Shown in pieces: positions 37,091 through 49,423 of a stretch of DNA of 64,000 nt. Numbering within the stretch: the stretch's first letter is position 1; the number at the start of each line of letters is the position of its first letter. The DNA comes from Patella vulgata. Its lineage: Eukaryota > Mollusca > Gastropoda > Patellidae. The notes beneath the pieces were generated by a model. The model was not told the DNA's origin, made no database searches, and was given only the letters and a program-made list of their open reading frames with translations. The stretch lies in NCBI RefSeq assembly GCF_932274485.2, contig NC_065882.2:69663431-69727430 (forward strand). Reading direction: 5' to 3'. Both the position numbers and the translations under genes were made by a program.

Positions 37091-37513
37091 ACCCTTCCTC
37101 GTGCACGACACATGGACAATAATTTCCAATATATATATGCAGCTATCATTTAGTTTAAGAATGATAGTTTCATCCCATTTTATTTATATTGATGTTTTCC
37201 GGTATTAATTAGTTTTAAAGATTATTCCAGAGTGTATTTATTCTACACTAGTCCATGTTCAATAAAACAAACCTTTCATTATGTAAAATAACACATTTTC
37301 ACATTAAATGTGTTTAATTTTGATTGATTTGCTATACTCAGATTTCTAAAATTAAGTTTCAAAAATTGTTCACTGTCCCTTCCCTTCTGTAAACAAACCA
37401 CAATAAGGGCCAGCCCTGGTTAGCACTGTCCGGCGGCAGCACTTTTTGTCTCCAGCATTGAAAAAAGTTTGTCTGCTGGGACTGTAGAAGAATACAAGTC
37501 GAGTGGTGTTCTT

Positions 37514-37603
37514 GTCACAATTTACAGTTTAAGTAAGTTTGATGTATGTTGTGCTTTGTCACAATTTACAGTTTAAGTATGTTTGATGTATGTTGTGTTT
37601 TGT
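37514..37603 (+). repeat. Tandem duplication, 45-bp unit
   Basis: GTCACAATTTACAGTTTAAG starts at 37514 and again at 37559. The two units differ at only a couple of bases. Confidence 0.9.
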
Positions 37604-38218
37604 TTCTCGTAGAGTTTTAAACGCAATGACCACCCCTGGCAAACTTAACTGTAGCTAACTGTAAAATCTTTAATCAAAACACATACGAGTACATAAAAAC
37701 CTTCAAAAATTTGCTAGACACTTTAATGTGGCTCTTTGTTTTAATTAGCCCCGATAGACAGGTGAACTCGAGTACAGCCGTTCAAATGATGACAATCAGC
37801 AACGTACTGAACCCACCAACTACTTCCAGTTAGTGTTATTTTTAACAAGAACACTGGGCAACTGTTAGATATTTCTGTAAGATTTAATCTGAAAGTTTTA
37901 TCAGATATTATCTAGTATGATATGATAAAAACAGCTGAATAAATATTGATAAATGCTATTGGCTAGTTAGGTGTGACTACGGGAGAAACATGCCTCGATG
38001 TTTTATAAACAAAGGGATGCTGCATCAACGATTAGCGCATCATCACTTCAGTAAAACCTGATGTTATCTTCCTTCTTTATTACTTGCTGTCTGGCTGTTT
38101 ATCATCATCGTATGCCATTAAATACCATTTGTTATTTGTTCCTTTTAACGAAACCAAAATGATGGAGTTACTTTGGTTTTCGAAGATGCGTTTTCTTACA
38201 GTCTGACTGATCCCATCA

Positions 38219-38403
38219 AAGAGAGAGCGAGAGGGGGGGGGGTTAACGTCCACTCGACACAAACTAGGTCATTTCGGGACTAACATGTGGTTCAATTTTA
38301 TTTCAATAATTCGCTCGCTAGAGGAGGAAACCGGAGGACCGGGAGAAGACCCAAGAGGTTAGACAGGCGACCCTACTTCTTGTCACGTACAACCGGAGTA
38401 AGC
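38219..38403 (-). mobile_element. SINE-B copy 4 (head lost)
   Basis: It runs from the GAGAGAGCGAGAG tail through CACTCGACACAAACTAGGTC and GGAGGAAACCGGAGGACC to CACGTACAACCGG, then stops before the tRNA head. A SINE-C copy follows immediately. Confidence 0.88.
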
Positions 38404-38414
38404 GTCCGAAATAG

Positions 38415-38638
38415 AAATGAAATCAAATTGGGTTCAACACCCTAGTGTTATGCTCCAACTGGGCTACAGGCTACGACCTACTCTTATATCAATCCCATTT
38501 GCAAAAGGATCTTTTACGTGCACGCCAATGTGTACACGAGACTTCGGTCCTGCACCACTGACAAGAAGGAACCACGTCGGAAAATCCCAATGAACTTTCT
38601 CGGCCAACGTCTTACTCACTGAGCCACCGTGGCTCCCC
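38415..38638 (-). mobile_element. SINE-C copy 4 with 11-bp duplication, internally deleted
   Basis: It is flanked by GTCCGAAATAG (38404-38414) and GTTCGAAATAG (38639-38649), one mismatch. Read on the - strand it starts GGAGCCACGGTGGCTCAGTG and ends with the AATTTGATTTCATTTC-type tail. Internal segments between the head and the GTGTACACATTGGCGTG block are deleted. This gives a firm 5' end for the family. Confidence 0.92.
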
Positions 38639-39326
38639 GTTCGAAATAGCCATTTTAAAAAATATGTTTTTCGAAGATGCTGCCATAAACCTCTGTTATT
38701 GGTTTTCATTTGGATGAGTTTTGAATTTGATGGATGAGCAATCATTGTACTTGAAAGGGCAATAAGAGTCGTGAATTTTTTATCACTATCCTTGCGGGAC
38801 AGCGTTTATAATTCTACACAACATGCATTAGTCATAAAAAGACAGTGCAAAAGAAATTGGGTTTTGTGTTAACATTATTATTGGCAGGATGGCTTTTTTT
38901 CCAATACAAGATGAATACAAACTGCAGCTAAACAAGGTCGTGAATTCTGGACCAAGATAGTATCATACAAAGAATTACACGATTCTTTATTGCATAATAT
39001 CATACAGAAATATACCGCTTGGATTATCCACATTACATTAAGGAATAGATTGATGCATTTAAACGAGGTATTTGTTGTCATCAAATCTTGTAGAGGCGAT
39101 GTTTTACTGCTGCGTAACAGAACGTTATTTGAATACAAAACATAGAAAACACTTGACCAGAATTAGGGACATGACACGTGTTGCAATTCAGACGTTGACT
39201 TCTCTAAGAAGATGAAATACTAATATCATTGTTTTGCACGGGGAATTTTGTTGACTTTTTGGTGTAGAAACGAAAAAAGGGGTTTGAGTTTGCATTGTTT
39301 GCCTGGGGACTATTCATGTTTTATAG

Positions 39327-39666
39327 CAATGAAATGAAATGAAATGGGGTTTAACACCCTACTGTTCTGCTCCGAACTGGGCTAATGAAAACGGGTATAC
39401 CCATACAGTGTGCTATGAGGGAAGTTTTGCTCGGACAGCGGCACTACGGCCTACTCTTATATCGAATTCCAACTGTCAAGGGATTTCTACGTGCACGCCA
39501 ATGTGTACACGGGACCTTGGTTTTGTGTACCATCCGAAAGACTAGACGGCTGTCCTTGTCAGGCCCTCCGTCCCTCATCACTGACAAGGGGGAGCGGCGC
39601 CGGAAAATCTGGATGAACTTTCTCGGCCAATGCAAGGATTGAACAACCGACCTCCGGGCTAGCGAG
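39327..39666 (-). mobile_element. SINE-C copy 5 with perfect 12-bp duplication
   Basis: Exact CATGTTTTATAG copies at 39315-39326 and 39667-39678 flank the element. On the - strand it reads from within the tRNA-like part (CTCGCTAGCCCGGAGGTCGG) to the CATTTCATTTCATT tail. It is only slightly truncated at the 5' end, and several long open frames on both strands are by-products. Confidence 0.94.
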
Positions 39667-39678
39667 CATGTTTTATAG

Positions 39679-42221
39679 AGGCGGAGGGATTGGTTATGGG
39701 GAAATGTATGGTGAATAGTCACATGTTTACTAATATGCTACTTAAGTTTGTGTATATCCCAGAATTAACATAACAAACCTCATACAATGTCATGCTTTTG
39801 AGCAAGACGTTGCCACATGCCGCTTCATCTGTGGTAGTAAGTATTCAAGCGAACGAATATTTGGGAAAATCTATATGAACTGGGGCCACAATGCTACTAT
39901 CACCAACGCCGTGTCCGGCAGTCATAACAAAATCATTTTGACAAATATTGACAAGTGTTGACAAATATGTAAAATCTATTTCAAATTCTATTTAATCACC
40001 GATTTCAATTGCTGGGCGAATGTAAGTGTTGTTCTAGAATACGGTATGACCTAGAAAAATATGGGTTGATTCCCAGGTGAATTTTAAAATTTCCAGAAGA
40101 TCAGATTTAATCATAGAGTTATAAGGTAAACGAGTTTCTCTATCTTGACGTCTGAGGCACAGTATATAAACTTTTGTAATAGAGAATATGGATAAAGACC
40201 ACTAGTTAGCTTTATCTCGTCGACTCTAATTAGAAATATTTATACACAATCTGACGGGGCACCAGTCAAGGGAAATTATTTATATTCAATCACAATATTC
40301 TAAGCTTCACAGGGTTCGCTCATTTAATCCAGCGCCAGATTTGGGTGAATTTGTTTCTGTCTTATATTTTGTGATTTATCGATTCACTGATTACAGAATC
40401 AACTTCTTATTCACCCTGTACCCATCCCTTCCTAAGTTCCCTCGAGCTTGTTCTGAAGGGTAGACACTGAGTTAATTTGTTAAATTAAGGTTAGTTTTAG
40501 GAGCTGTTTATCAAATACTTACTAAAACACCCACGCACAATCAAACACCCTGTCGCAAGCAACAGCTTTTACTGGCAGAATACAATTTTCTGTGAAGAAA
40601 ATAAAACAAAAAACGAATGGCAAATGGCCGAACGAGTTTGAACAGATATGATAAATGGCACAGACAACCAGTGAAATCGAACCGCAATTTGTATTTGAGT
40701 ATCCAAGAAAAGAAATGTTTATCTCAAATGATATATTACCCCTCCATCCCTTGTTCAACTTTTATTAAATGCGCAGACAGATGTGTGTTAATTAAACCCC
40801 AGAACCTATACCGGTTTGATAAATGAGAATATTCGATTGAAAACTATATATTATAGTCATTTTAAACTACCCGATATATAGCCTTCAATGATGGATCTAT
40901 AACCGTTGATATATACGTATATTCATTTGCCTCTCATAGAACAATTTATTTTACAAGTTGCAGGTGGTTTAAACTTTTCAATTTCTATGTGTAATTTAAC
41001 TTAAATAGTGTGCATTACATACGCGTAGGGATCCTCAATTGTCTTAATTTGACTGTGAGTACTCATCAGATAGTCAAAGAACCTGCTAAATTTAAAATCA
41101 CATGTTTTTCATTTCACTTTTCGCTTTCTTTCGTTTTATATTTTGTATTCTATTTTCTACCGGAGACAATTTACTTAACATCTTATCATTATGTCATGTC
41201 CTTATATGTTTACCGTAAAGACGTCAGCCATTGATCTATTTATAAACTCATTGGAGTCTCGTGCATAACGCAGTCTAAGCCAGACGTGTAAACGTGGTCG
41301 TTCTGAAGATTATGCAGTGTAGAATTAAGACTAATCGAAATTAAGATATAATTCTAATTAGGTTGTTCCGACACATTCACTATTTCCCATAAAAATATTA
41401 ATTTAGTAAGATATGCCAGGACAAGGTAGGGGGTAGACGTTTTGTGAGTTTTTGTCCGGTAAATAGAAGATTTGAATGAATATGTCTGTATATAGTCTGG
41501 ACTTTTGTATCAGATAAAAAAAATTCAATAATATAGTTGTATTGAGGTAAAGACGTGTAATATGAAGAACTAATCGGTGCGGTCGAATTCATATAACAAA
41601 ATCGAATATTTTCATATCCCGCTATAAAAGCCCAAGCCGCCAAATTTCACAGTTTGGTGATTAAGTGTCCTTAATATGATGACCTGTCAATTCTGAAATG
41701 TTAAACTGTTCATCATGCTGGTCGTGTAATACTTCATTTAACCTAATTCACATTCCCGGGGCAGGAGAGATACTACGGAACTATATGAAGTCATCTAAGC
41801 AGAAACTTCGATAACTTGCACTGATTTACAGAAGCTCATAGAAGTGTTCATCAAGTGTATAAACTTACTAGCCCCAAAACACATGGTTAAATTGAATAAA
41901 CAAGAGATTTTATTGTGATGATGATCGCCGTTGGCTTTTCTCATCTCTATCTTCAACTATTAATATCGAAGTAAAGCACACAACTATTAATGTTTGTTCT
42001 AAAAGCAATACAATAACCAATAAAGGCATCCTATTTAATTAAAGTCGGTTATTTAACGACCACCACTTTCGAACAGATTGCTAATGCTATTGGACATCTC
42101 TTGTTTTTAAACAAAACAATCAAGCACACTCAGTCCCCAAAATTCATCAAAATCAATGGAAACAAGTGAACTGTTTGGTTTATAATCGTATACCTTTATT
42201 TATAACGGATATGAACAACGA
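39679..42221. other. Unassigned DNA
   Basis: No gene or shared repeat is recognised. Overlapping open frames at 40522-40826 on both strands have no motif. Confidence 0.4.
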
Positions 42222-42320
42222 AATTGAAATGGGGTTAATGCCCAACCTTTCTGCACCAATCGGGGCTAATGCAAAAGACATGAAGTGTGCTGTGGGGAAA
42301 ACCTGGACATGGCAAGTATT
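42222..42320 (-). mobile_element. SINE-C fragment
   Basis: TTGAAATGGGGTTAATGCCC, CTTTCTGCACCAATCGGGGC and GTGTGCTGTGGGGAAAA match the tail half of SINE-C on the - strand. Confidence 0.65.
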
Positions 42321-42356
42321 CTCCACGTGGACCGCGGAGTTTCATTATATCTGGAC

Positions 42357-42486
42357 CAATCTAATTAAAACGCAGATCCTATTTCGTTTCGTTTTTTATA
42401 GTTCAAAATTTCGTTTTACTTGTCTTGTCGGCCATCGAAAGTATAAAAAACGAAACGAAATATAGATCTGTATTTTACTCAGATTC
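42357..42486. mobile_element. MITE-D copy 2 with 9-bp duplication
   Basis: TATCTGGAC at 42348-42356 is repeated at 42487-42495. Ends are CAATCTAATTAAAACGCAG and the inverse of GAATCTGAGTAAAATACAG. Inner blocks ATTTCGTTTCGTTTTTTATA and the inverse TATAAAAAACGAAACGAAAT are present, with a short centre. This is a compact deletion form of the longer copies at 45658 and 58206. A 9-bp duplication points to Mutator-like elements; superfamily is inference. Confidence 0.88.
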
Positions 42487-42495
42487 TATCTGGAC

Positions 42496-44767
42496 GACGG
42501 GAAGCCTTTCTTCGCCAGGCCCTACTGATCAGCACTACTAACACAGAAAACAAATGGATTGTTTGATTCATAAAACAAGAACCAAATTCTTTTACTTCTA
42601 ATATATATAGACAATGGATACAAACCCTTACACTATATCAATTACTTGTATGTGATAATTAAAAAAATGGGAGTCTGTGCATTAATTTTCCAACAGTTAG
42701 CAAAATACAGCGCAGTCGAACAGGGGAATAATGGTGAGAAACAGGAACACATTATGTGATGTTATTTACCTTGTCTTATTTTACCTACAAACATTCTTTA
42801 TCTATGTTTTATCTACGTCTATAGAACATCACTTAAACTACTTGTATTACCCCGAGAAACAAAGAACCTGACAAAACAACTGACAATGCAAAAGATGGCT
42901 GATTATTTCCTTTCTGCCCGAAAGCCAATAGTGGAAGAATAGGAAGTTTTGTTTGGCACCCTAACAAGGCGGTTTTTTGAGTGGTATGGCGGCTGTTGCC
43001 AGGTGTTAAGTAAAGTAGATATACATGTAAAAGACTTTCAGGTTGCACTCCTCATTCCTACGCTACTTCAACACAGATTGGGTTTCCACCATTCTCGATA
43101 AACATCGAGGGCATGTAGTACTCCCAATTGATGTCTTTAACGCGGTTAAGGCATACCTTTAGAGACAATCATATCTATAACATCTATGGCATGCATCCAT
43201 CGCATACCGGCTACGTATATAAAGCAATAATATAGCTAGTCAAGAGGCAGAACCATATTTCTTATTCTTGTCGCTAGGGGGAGTGTGAGGTATAAGTATG
43301 GTCCCCACGAGGCAATCAACAACAATAACATAATCTCTTCAACACATATTGTTCCTGTAAATAAACAATTGATGCGATGGTAATAGACAAGATAACATAA
43401 ATAGGTGGGTGTTATATTAAGACCATCTGGTAGGACTGTTGTACATCAACCTTCATCTGGTACTAATATTTCATTAAGATACACTCAAACCTTATGTCTC
43501 TACTGACTCGATTAATACAATTTAAAAAGAATTACTAGTATTTGCTGATTTATCTAGCCTCAATTCCTAACAGGATAAAAGACCTACCAGTTTATAAGAC
43601 ATCGCTGGTATGTTTTCCACCTGCACAGAGTGCAAATTACGCTCCCTAACCACACACATCAAAGAAACGATTTAAAATATTTTAAGCAGTGTCGGATTTA
43701 CCTTGGCAAGCCGAAACCTAGAGTGTAAAGATCTAGGGAGCCTCCGACGAATGTGTTTAATAACTATTTACACTGCCATAAGCCTGTCTTACGCGCACTG
43801 CAGTAGTCTTAAACATCATCATCATCCTCAACTTTACTCAACTGTATTTAAAACACACTTTCATTTTTCCTCTAGTCGTGAGGGTGTGGTGATTGGGTGA
43901 GGGTCTCTTAAGTAGAATAGCCCAGTTCCTCTCTTCATATAAAGCCCACAGTGATTATAAGGCAATCCTATTTTATATATTAAAGAAAGCTTAGGGGTTC
44001 AGTATACCTAATAATAATAATAATAAGTAAAAAGGAAAATATATAAAGATTTGAATTGTTGAAAATCTTTCTGGAAGAGCGTTTCACCAAGGCAGTGAAA
44101 AATAGGTACCATGCTAAATATTTACAAAGCTGTGTAAAAATATGAACTAATAAGGTAAAATAATCAAATGTATATTAGATAACCGTGTCCCTATAACTAT
44201 CTAGAAGAAAAGATGTACGCGTATCTGATTTTAAATGTGAAGTTGGTTGTTTTTCATCTATAGTGTATCTAATGCCAAGGCTTGAAAATTGCAGGAAACA
44301 TTGCTTTGGGTGGTTTATTTCGGCAAGAATAAGTTTAAAAGTATCCATTTGCATATTCGGTTAATTTCACCAACGATGCCTCCACACAAGCTTGAAAACA
44401 ACTTTATTGTACTGAGATCAAACACAAGTGTAAGAGCCAATACGCCGCCATCGGGGGTGAAATCATCTACATGATGTCATGTTTCTTCGCTAATGTCCAT
44501 GGGGATTCAGTGAGTTTCAAATGGAAACTATAAAACTTCATTATGCTGACCTGGAAATTATTTTTTCGTATTTGGCCTATCTTAACCGGGCCCTATTCTC
44601 GACTATCCATTTCAGAGGTCTGAGAATCTCAAGGCATAGACGATTGCCTGTGAAAATGTTCAAGGTTGCATGGTGCTATACCCTGTTCATTCCATGTCTA
44701 CCATATTGAACCGTACATGTTAATGTGTCATATTCGAATAGAAGTATCTTACAGGTTTTAGTGACAA
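42496..44767. other. Unassigned DNA with (ATA)n
   Basis: An ATA repeat lies near 44010-44028. No supported gene. A conspicuous segment near 43690-43740 has no assignment. Confidence 0.4.
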
Positions 44768-44998
44768 ATGAAATGAACTGAAATGGGGTTTAACGTCCTA
44801 CTATTCTGCTCCGACTGGGCGAATAAAGACGAGCATACGCCATACAGTGTGCTATGGGGAAAATTTTGCACGGGCAGTGGCACTATGGCCTACTCTTATA
44901 TCGAATTCCAATTGGCAATTGATCTTTTACGTGCACGCCAATGTATACACGGGTCCTTGTCCTGCCCCACTGACAAAGGGAAACCACACCGGGATGTT
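44768..44998 (-). mobile_element. SINE-C copy 6 (5' truncated)
   Basis: GAAATGGGGTTTAACGTCC, TGTGCTATGGGGAAAATTTTG, CACTATGGCCTACTC, CTTTTACGTGCACGCC and CACTGACAAAGGGAAACCAC follow SINE-C on the - strand. It ends before the tRNA head. Confidence 0.9.
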
Positions 44999-45121
44999 TT
45001 AGTGACAGTCGCTGCCAAAATGAATTGTAAGTAGTTAAAATCAAATATATGGGGTTTAACATCCAGTTGTTCTGCATACATAGAATAGAAACTTAACCCT
45101 TGCCCCGTTTCTTTCATTACC

Positions 45122-45440
45122 TTAAACATACATTATGCAAGAGCTAAATCTGCCTATTGCAGGTCTTTCTTTGGGCCTGAAATGTTTTCAAAATTATTAA
45201 TTAGACATTAATTAACTTATCCAGGCCATAATCAACTCTCGATGCCATCGGATTTTTCTGATATTAAATAGATTAGAACAGTTCAGCCATATTTTGATTT
45301 AAGCTAAATATGAAGGAGCGAGATTTAGCTTCGAAGTACAGTGGTTAAAATTATTGCACACGTCTTGACAAACCTTTAAAGGCTAATATCTTCGCTTGCA
45401 ATAGAGTAATTTGAATGAAATTTTCAAATTATTCATTTGA
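45122..45440 (+). mobile_element. MITE-A copy 3 (right end lost)
   Basis: It starts at TTAA 45122-45125, then ACATACATTATGCAAGAGC. It shares with copy 5 an internal GATATTAAATAGATTAGAAC block and AATATCTTCGCT, absent from copies 1 and 4, so there are two subfamilies. It diverges from copy 5 after TTCAAATTATTCATTT. Confidence 0.78.
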
Positions 45441-45657
45441 GGGTAATTTTTGTTGAAATTGAATATTCACAAAAACTTGTTGGATCCGACCGTAACATAA
45501 ATTGACAACCACTTAAACAGAATTAGCATAACAAATAACATTTTCGCACATTTTTGGAATTTACTCTCAATGGATCGCTAATTATATCATATGACACATA
45601 AGTATCAGAGTAGTGCATACCCATTTGTAAACAAGGATAGTTTTTGGCAGTGAAATT

Positions 45658-46024
45658 CAATCTGGTTAAAACACAGATCCTATTTCGTTTCGTTTTTATA
45701 GTTCAAAATTTCGTTTTACTTGTCTTTACAACACTTGGATCTGGAAGAGTTGTTATTTAACTCGTGTTCTGAATGGTGTCGGGAATAAGCCAATGAAACG
45801 GTCTGTTATGGCGAGCTTTAGGCGTGTTTTTCACGGAACTGTGGGTAATCCACTAGTAACATCAATGCTGATTGGTTAATCAAATGTCTGACGTCATAGG
45901 GTCATAAGTCGGTCTTTTGACCCCTGACGTGACATATCACTATAACTTGTCAGATCTTCATGTAGTGTAGCCCATCCAAAGTATAAAAAACGAAACGAAA
46001 TATAGATCTGTATTTTAATCAGAT
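45658..46024. mobile_element. MITE-D copy 3, long form with 9-bp duplication
   Basis: AGTGAAATT at 45649-45657 and 46025-46033 flank the element. Ends CAATCTGGTTAAAACACAG and ATCTGATTAAAATACAG are inverted, followed by inverted ATTTCGTTTCG blocks. The 280-bp centre is shared with the copy at 58206 (GGATCTGGAAGAGTTGTTAT, AACATCAATGCTGAT) and carries TGACGTCATAGGGTCA opposed to TGACCCCTGACGTGA. No coding capacity. Confidence 0.9.
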
Positions 46025-47040
46025 AGTGAAATTTGACAAAGCAGTAAAATGGTCAACCTGGCGTAATAATTTCCAACCACAGGTCAATGTCCGTGTAGTC
46101 CCTCTGTACTGTATATATAAAGCCAGATTATCATTGAGTATATTGATTCACTTGATACACGTCTTCAAATATTACATTTACATTTTCCTAGTCCAGACCC
46201 AATTTATTTAAAGTGGTTCATTTGAATAGAAATATTGAATGAAAGCTTCTAAATGCACGAACAATATCCGTATATCACAAATAAAACACCGTTTGTATCA
46301 ATAAAAGTCAGTTAAGATAAGAAAATTGCCTTTCGCCTGCGTCCTGCTACTAATAACTGCAGGTGCGACTAGAGGTCGTAGGTTTGGATTACAGACGACA
46401 AGACTATTGCTATAAATATTCATTAAGTACCGACTTTAACCTACATAACTATTGTAGCAACTGTAGAACTCGAGTCAAATTGATGCTAATCAAAAGAATC
46501 CTGCCTTGAACACGTGTTACTGGGATTGTATGGAGAAGCAAGTGGCGTGGAAAGACGGGCTATGTGGCTGTGGCTTATTCCTGTCCCATAAATATCTATC
46601 TGCTGACAAATCTAAGCAATAAATGCTTTTATTGGCACTCTCTGGGGGTTATATCGTCTTCGCGCGTGTAGGGTGAAATTGAACACCATGTAATCGGTGG
46701 CGGGGCGTGTGGTATCAATCAACGTTTGTACCTAGTGCCAATATTTCCCGTCGACCAAGACCTGTATACTAACTACACTCAAAACACTAATAAATGCTAG
46801 AAAATGAGCAACTGAAATAGAAAATTTCTGTTGGTTTTTTTTAACGTTCTTAGTTGTATGCAAAATTAGGAAAGTAAAAATAGTTTCGTGATGTGTGTTT
46901 TTTTTTTGGTTTTTTTAACCGGAAATGATGTGTAGTGGAATAATGTTATGGTAGTTATCAGTAACCATGGTTTCCCCACTAACCTGGTTTGTTAGGGAAA
47001 AGTCCAAATGATATACATACATATTTAATTATGTTACTTC

Positions 47041-47250
47041 AATGCTGCCTGTCTTAATGGGTACCATGGATAATGAAGATGGATATACGCTATGAGAGAA
47101 ATGTTGCCTACTCTTCATTTAATTCCAACTGTTAAGGGATCTTTTACACGGAACATCGATTTGACGTCTCGTCGGAGACTTTTCCAGATTTTCCTTCCTG
47201 TGCAACGGACACGTAGAAACCAGGATTGGAAATCCTTTACTCACTGAGCT
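47041..47250 (-). mobile_element. SINE-C, degenerate, inside duplication copy 1
   Basis: ACGCTATGAGAGAAATGTTG, CCTACTCTTCATTTAATTCC and CTTTTACACGGAACATCG match SINE-C weakly on the - strand, ending with CTTTACTCACTGAGCTAG. The counterpart in copy 2 is at about 48345-48550. Confidence 0.6.
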
Positions 47251-47500
47251 AGTAGTAGTAGTAGTAGTAGTAGCGTGGTTCTTTTACGTCTGCTTCCACT
47301 AAAGTGATATTGTAGACAAAATCTAGGGGAGCAATCTTTCCATTTACGGCCTTAAGCCATGGAGTGGTTTAGTGGGAAGTTCTTCCCTTTATTTAACAGC
47401 ATTTATATGCGTTTCTTCTCTGGATTGGTATATATCATCTTTGTCGGCTACCGTGATTCTATTCTTATATAGGAGTCTCAATTAGGAATGAATATAACAG

Positions 47501-47832
47501 TGAAATGAAATGGGGTTTAATGTCCTACTGTTTTATTTCGTCTGGGATAATGAAGACGGGCATACGCAATACAGTGTGCAATGAGGGAAATTTTGCCCGG
47601 ACAGCGGCACTACGGCCTACTCTTATATCGAATTCCAACTGTCAAGGGGTCTTTTACGTGCACGCCAATGTGCACATGGGAACTCGCTTTTTCGTCCCAT
47701 CCTAACGACTAGACAGCTGTCCTTGTCAGGCCCTCCGTCCTGCATCACTGACAGGGGAACCACGCCGGAAAATATGGATGAACTTTCTCGGCCAATGCAG
47801 GGATCGAACACCCGACCTCCAACCGAGCGAGT
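47501..47832 (-). mobile_element. SINE-C copy 7, inside duplication copy 1
   Basis: The - strand body matches from the CCATTTCATTTCA tail to TCGGGTGTTCGATCCCTGC, which serves as the B box. It lacks only the first bases of the head. Confidence 0.93.
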
Positions 47833-48134
47833 CATATCAGTGACATATAAACGTCTGTTTCTATGCCATTCTATAAATATTTACCAATAAAATAAAAATA
47901 CAAAATTATTCCAATTTATTCGGGTATTATTGTCAGTGGACATATTCTAAAATGTCAATCCTCTATAATATGGTTGAAAATAAATTAGATATACATTGAA
48001 GATTAACGTCAATAATTTGATCATTTGGGAGATAACATTTGATCATTTCTAAGGTTACGGTACGTTTGCAATATTTTCTGTGCGTTTTATGCAGTATGCC
48101 ATGTGGTATTTCCGCCTATACACTTCACCAAAGC

Positions 48135-49420
48135 TTTTTTTTTTAACGTTCTAAGTTGTATGCAAAATTAGGAAAGTAAAAATAGTTTCGTGATGTGTGT
48201 TTTTTGGGGTTTTTTTTAACCGGAAATGATGTGTAGTGGAATAATGTTATGGTAGTTATCAGTAACCATGGTTTCCCCACTAACCTGGTTTGTTAGGGAA
48301 AAGTCCAAATGATATACATACATATTTAATTATGTTACTTCAATGCTGCCTGTCTTAATGGGGACCATGGATAATGAAGATGGATATACGCTATGAGAGA
48401 AATGTTGCCTACTCTTCATTTAATTCCAACTGTTAGGGGATCTTTTACACGGAACATCGATTTGACGTCTCGTCGGAGACTTTTCCAGATTTTCCTTCCT
48501 GTGCAACGGACACGTAGAAACCAGGATTGGAAATCCTTTACTCACTGAGCTAGTAGTAGTAGTAGTAGTAGCGTGGTTCTTTTACGTCTGCTTCCACTAA
48601 AGTGATATTGTAGACAAAATCTAGGGGAGCAATCTTTCCATTTACGGCCTTAAGCCATGGAGTGGTTTAGTGGGAAGTTCTTCCCTTTATTTAACAGCAT
48701 TTATATGCGTTTCTTCTCTGGATTGGTATATATCATCTTTGTCGGCTACCGTGATTCTATTCTTATATAGGAGTCTCAATTAGGAATGAATATAACAGTG
48801 AAATGAAATGGGGTTTAATGTCCTACTGTTTTATTTCGTCTGGGATAATGAAGACGGGCATACGCAATACAGTGTGCTATGAGGGAAATTTTGCCCGGAC
48901 AGCGGCACTACGGCCTACTCTTATATCGAATTCCAACTGTCAAGGGATCTTTTACGTGCACATGGGAACTCGCTTTTTCGTCCCATCCTAACGACTAGAC
49001 AGCTGTCCTTGTCAGGCCCTCCGTCCTGCATCACTGACAGGGGAACCACGCCGGAAAATATGGATGAACTTTCTCGGGCAATGCAGGGATCGAACACCCG
49101 ACCTCCAACCGAGTGAGTCATATCAGTGACATATAAACGTCTGTTTCTATGCCATTCTATAAATATTTACCAATAAAATAAAAATACAAAATTATTCCAT
49201 TTTAATCGGGTATTATTGTCAGTGGACATATTCTAAAATGTCAATCCTCTATAATATGGCTGAAAGTAAATTAGATATACATTGAAGATTAACGTCAATA
49301 ATTTGATCATTTGGGAGATAACATTTGATCATTTCTAAGGTTACGGTACGTTTGTAATATTTTCTATGCGTTTTATGCAGTATGCCATGTGGTATTTCCG
49401 TCTATACACTTCACCAAAGC
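48135..49420 (+). repeat. 1.3-kb tandem duplication, copy 2
   Basis: It repeats copy 1 at a spacing of about 1302 bp with only scattered substitutions. The differences include two fewer TAG units or so, and about 10 bp missing in the SINE-C at the GTGCACGCCAATGTG block. This implies a recent event. Confidence 0.95.
48799..49119 (-). mobile_element. SINE-C copy 8, inside duplication copy 2
   Basis: This is the duplicated partner of the SINE-C at 47501 and not an independent insertion. It has the small deletion noted for copy 2. Confidence 0.93.
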
Positions 49421-49423
49421 TGC

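Larger units (their letters stand above)
46835..48134 (+). repeat. 1.3-kb tandem duplication, copy 1
   Basis: The unit begins with a T run and AACGTTCTTAGTTGTATGC, contains a degenerate SINE-C fragment, a (TAG)n run and a near-complete SINE-C, and ends TATACACTTCACCAAAGC. It is followed directly by a second copy that is almost identical over the whole length. Confidence 0.95.

Noticed and set aside
39339-39722. Overlapping open frames on both strands around SINE-C
   Set aside because: Identical peptides recur at every SINE-C copy (44783, 47505, 48803, 57624); they are translations of the repeat.
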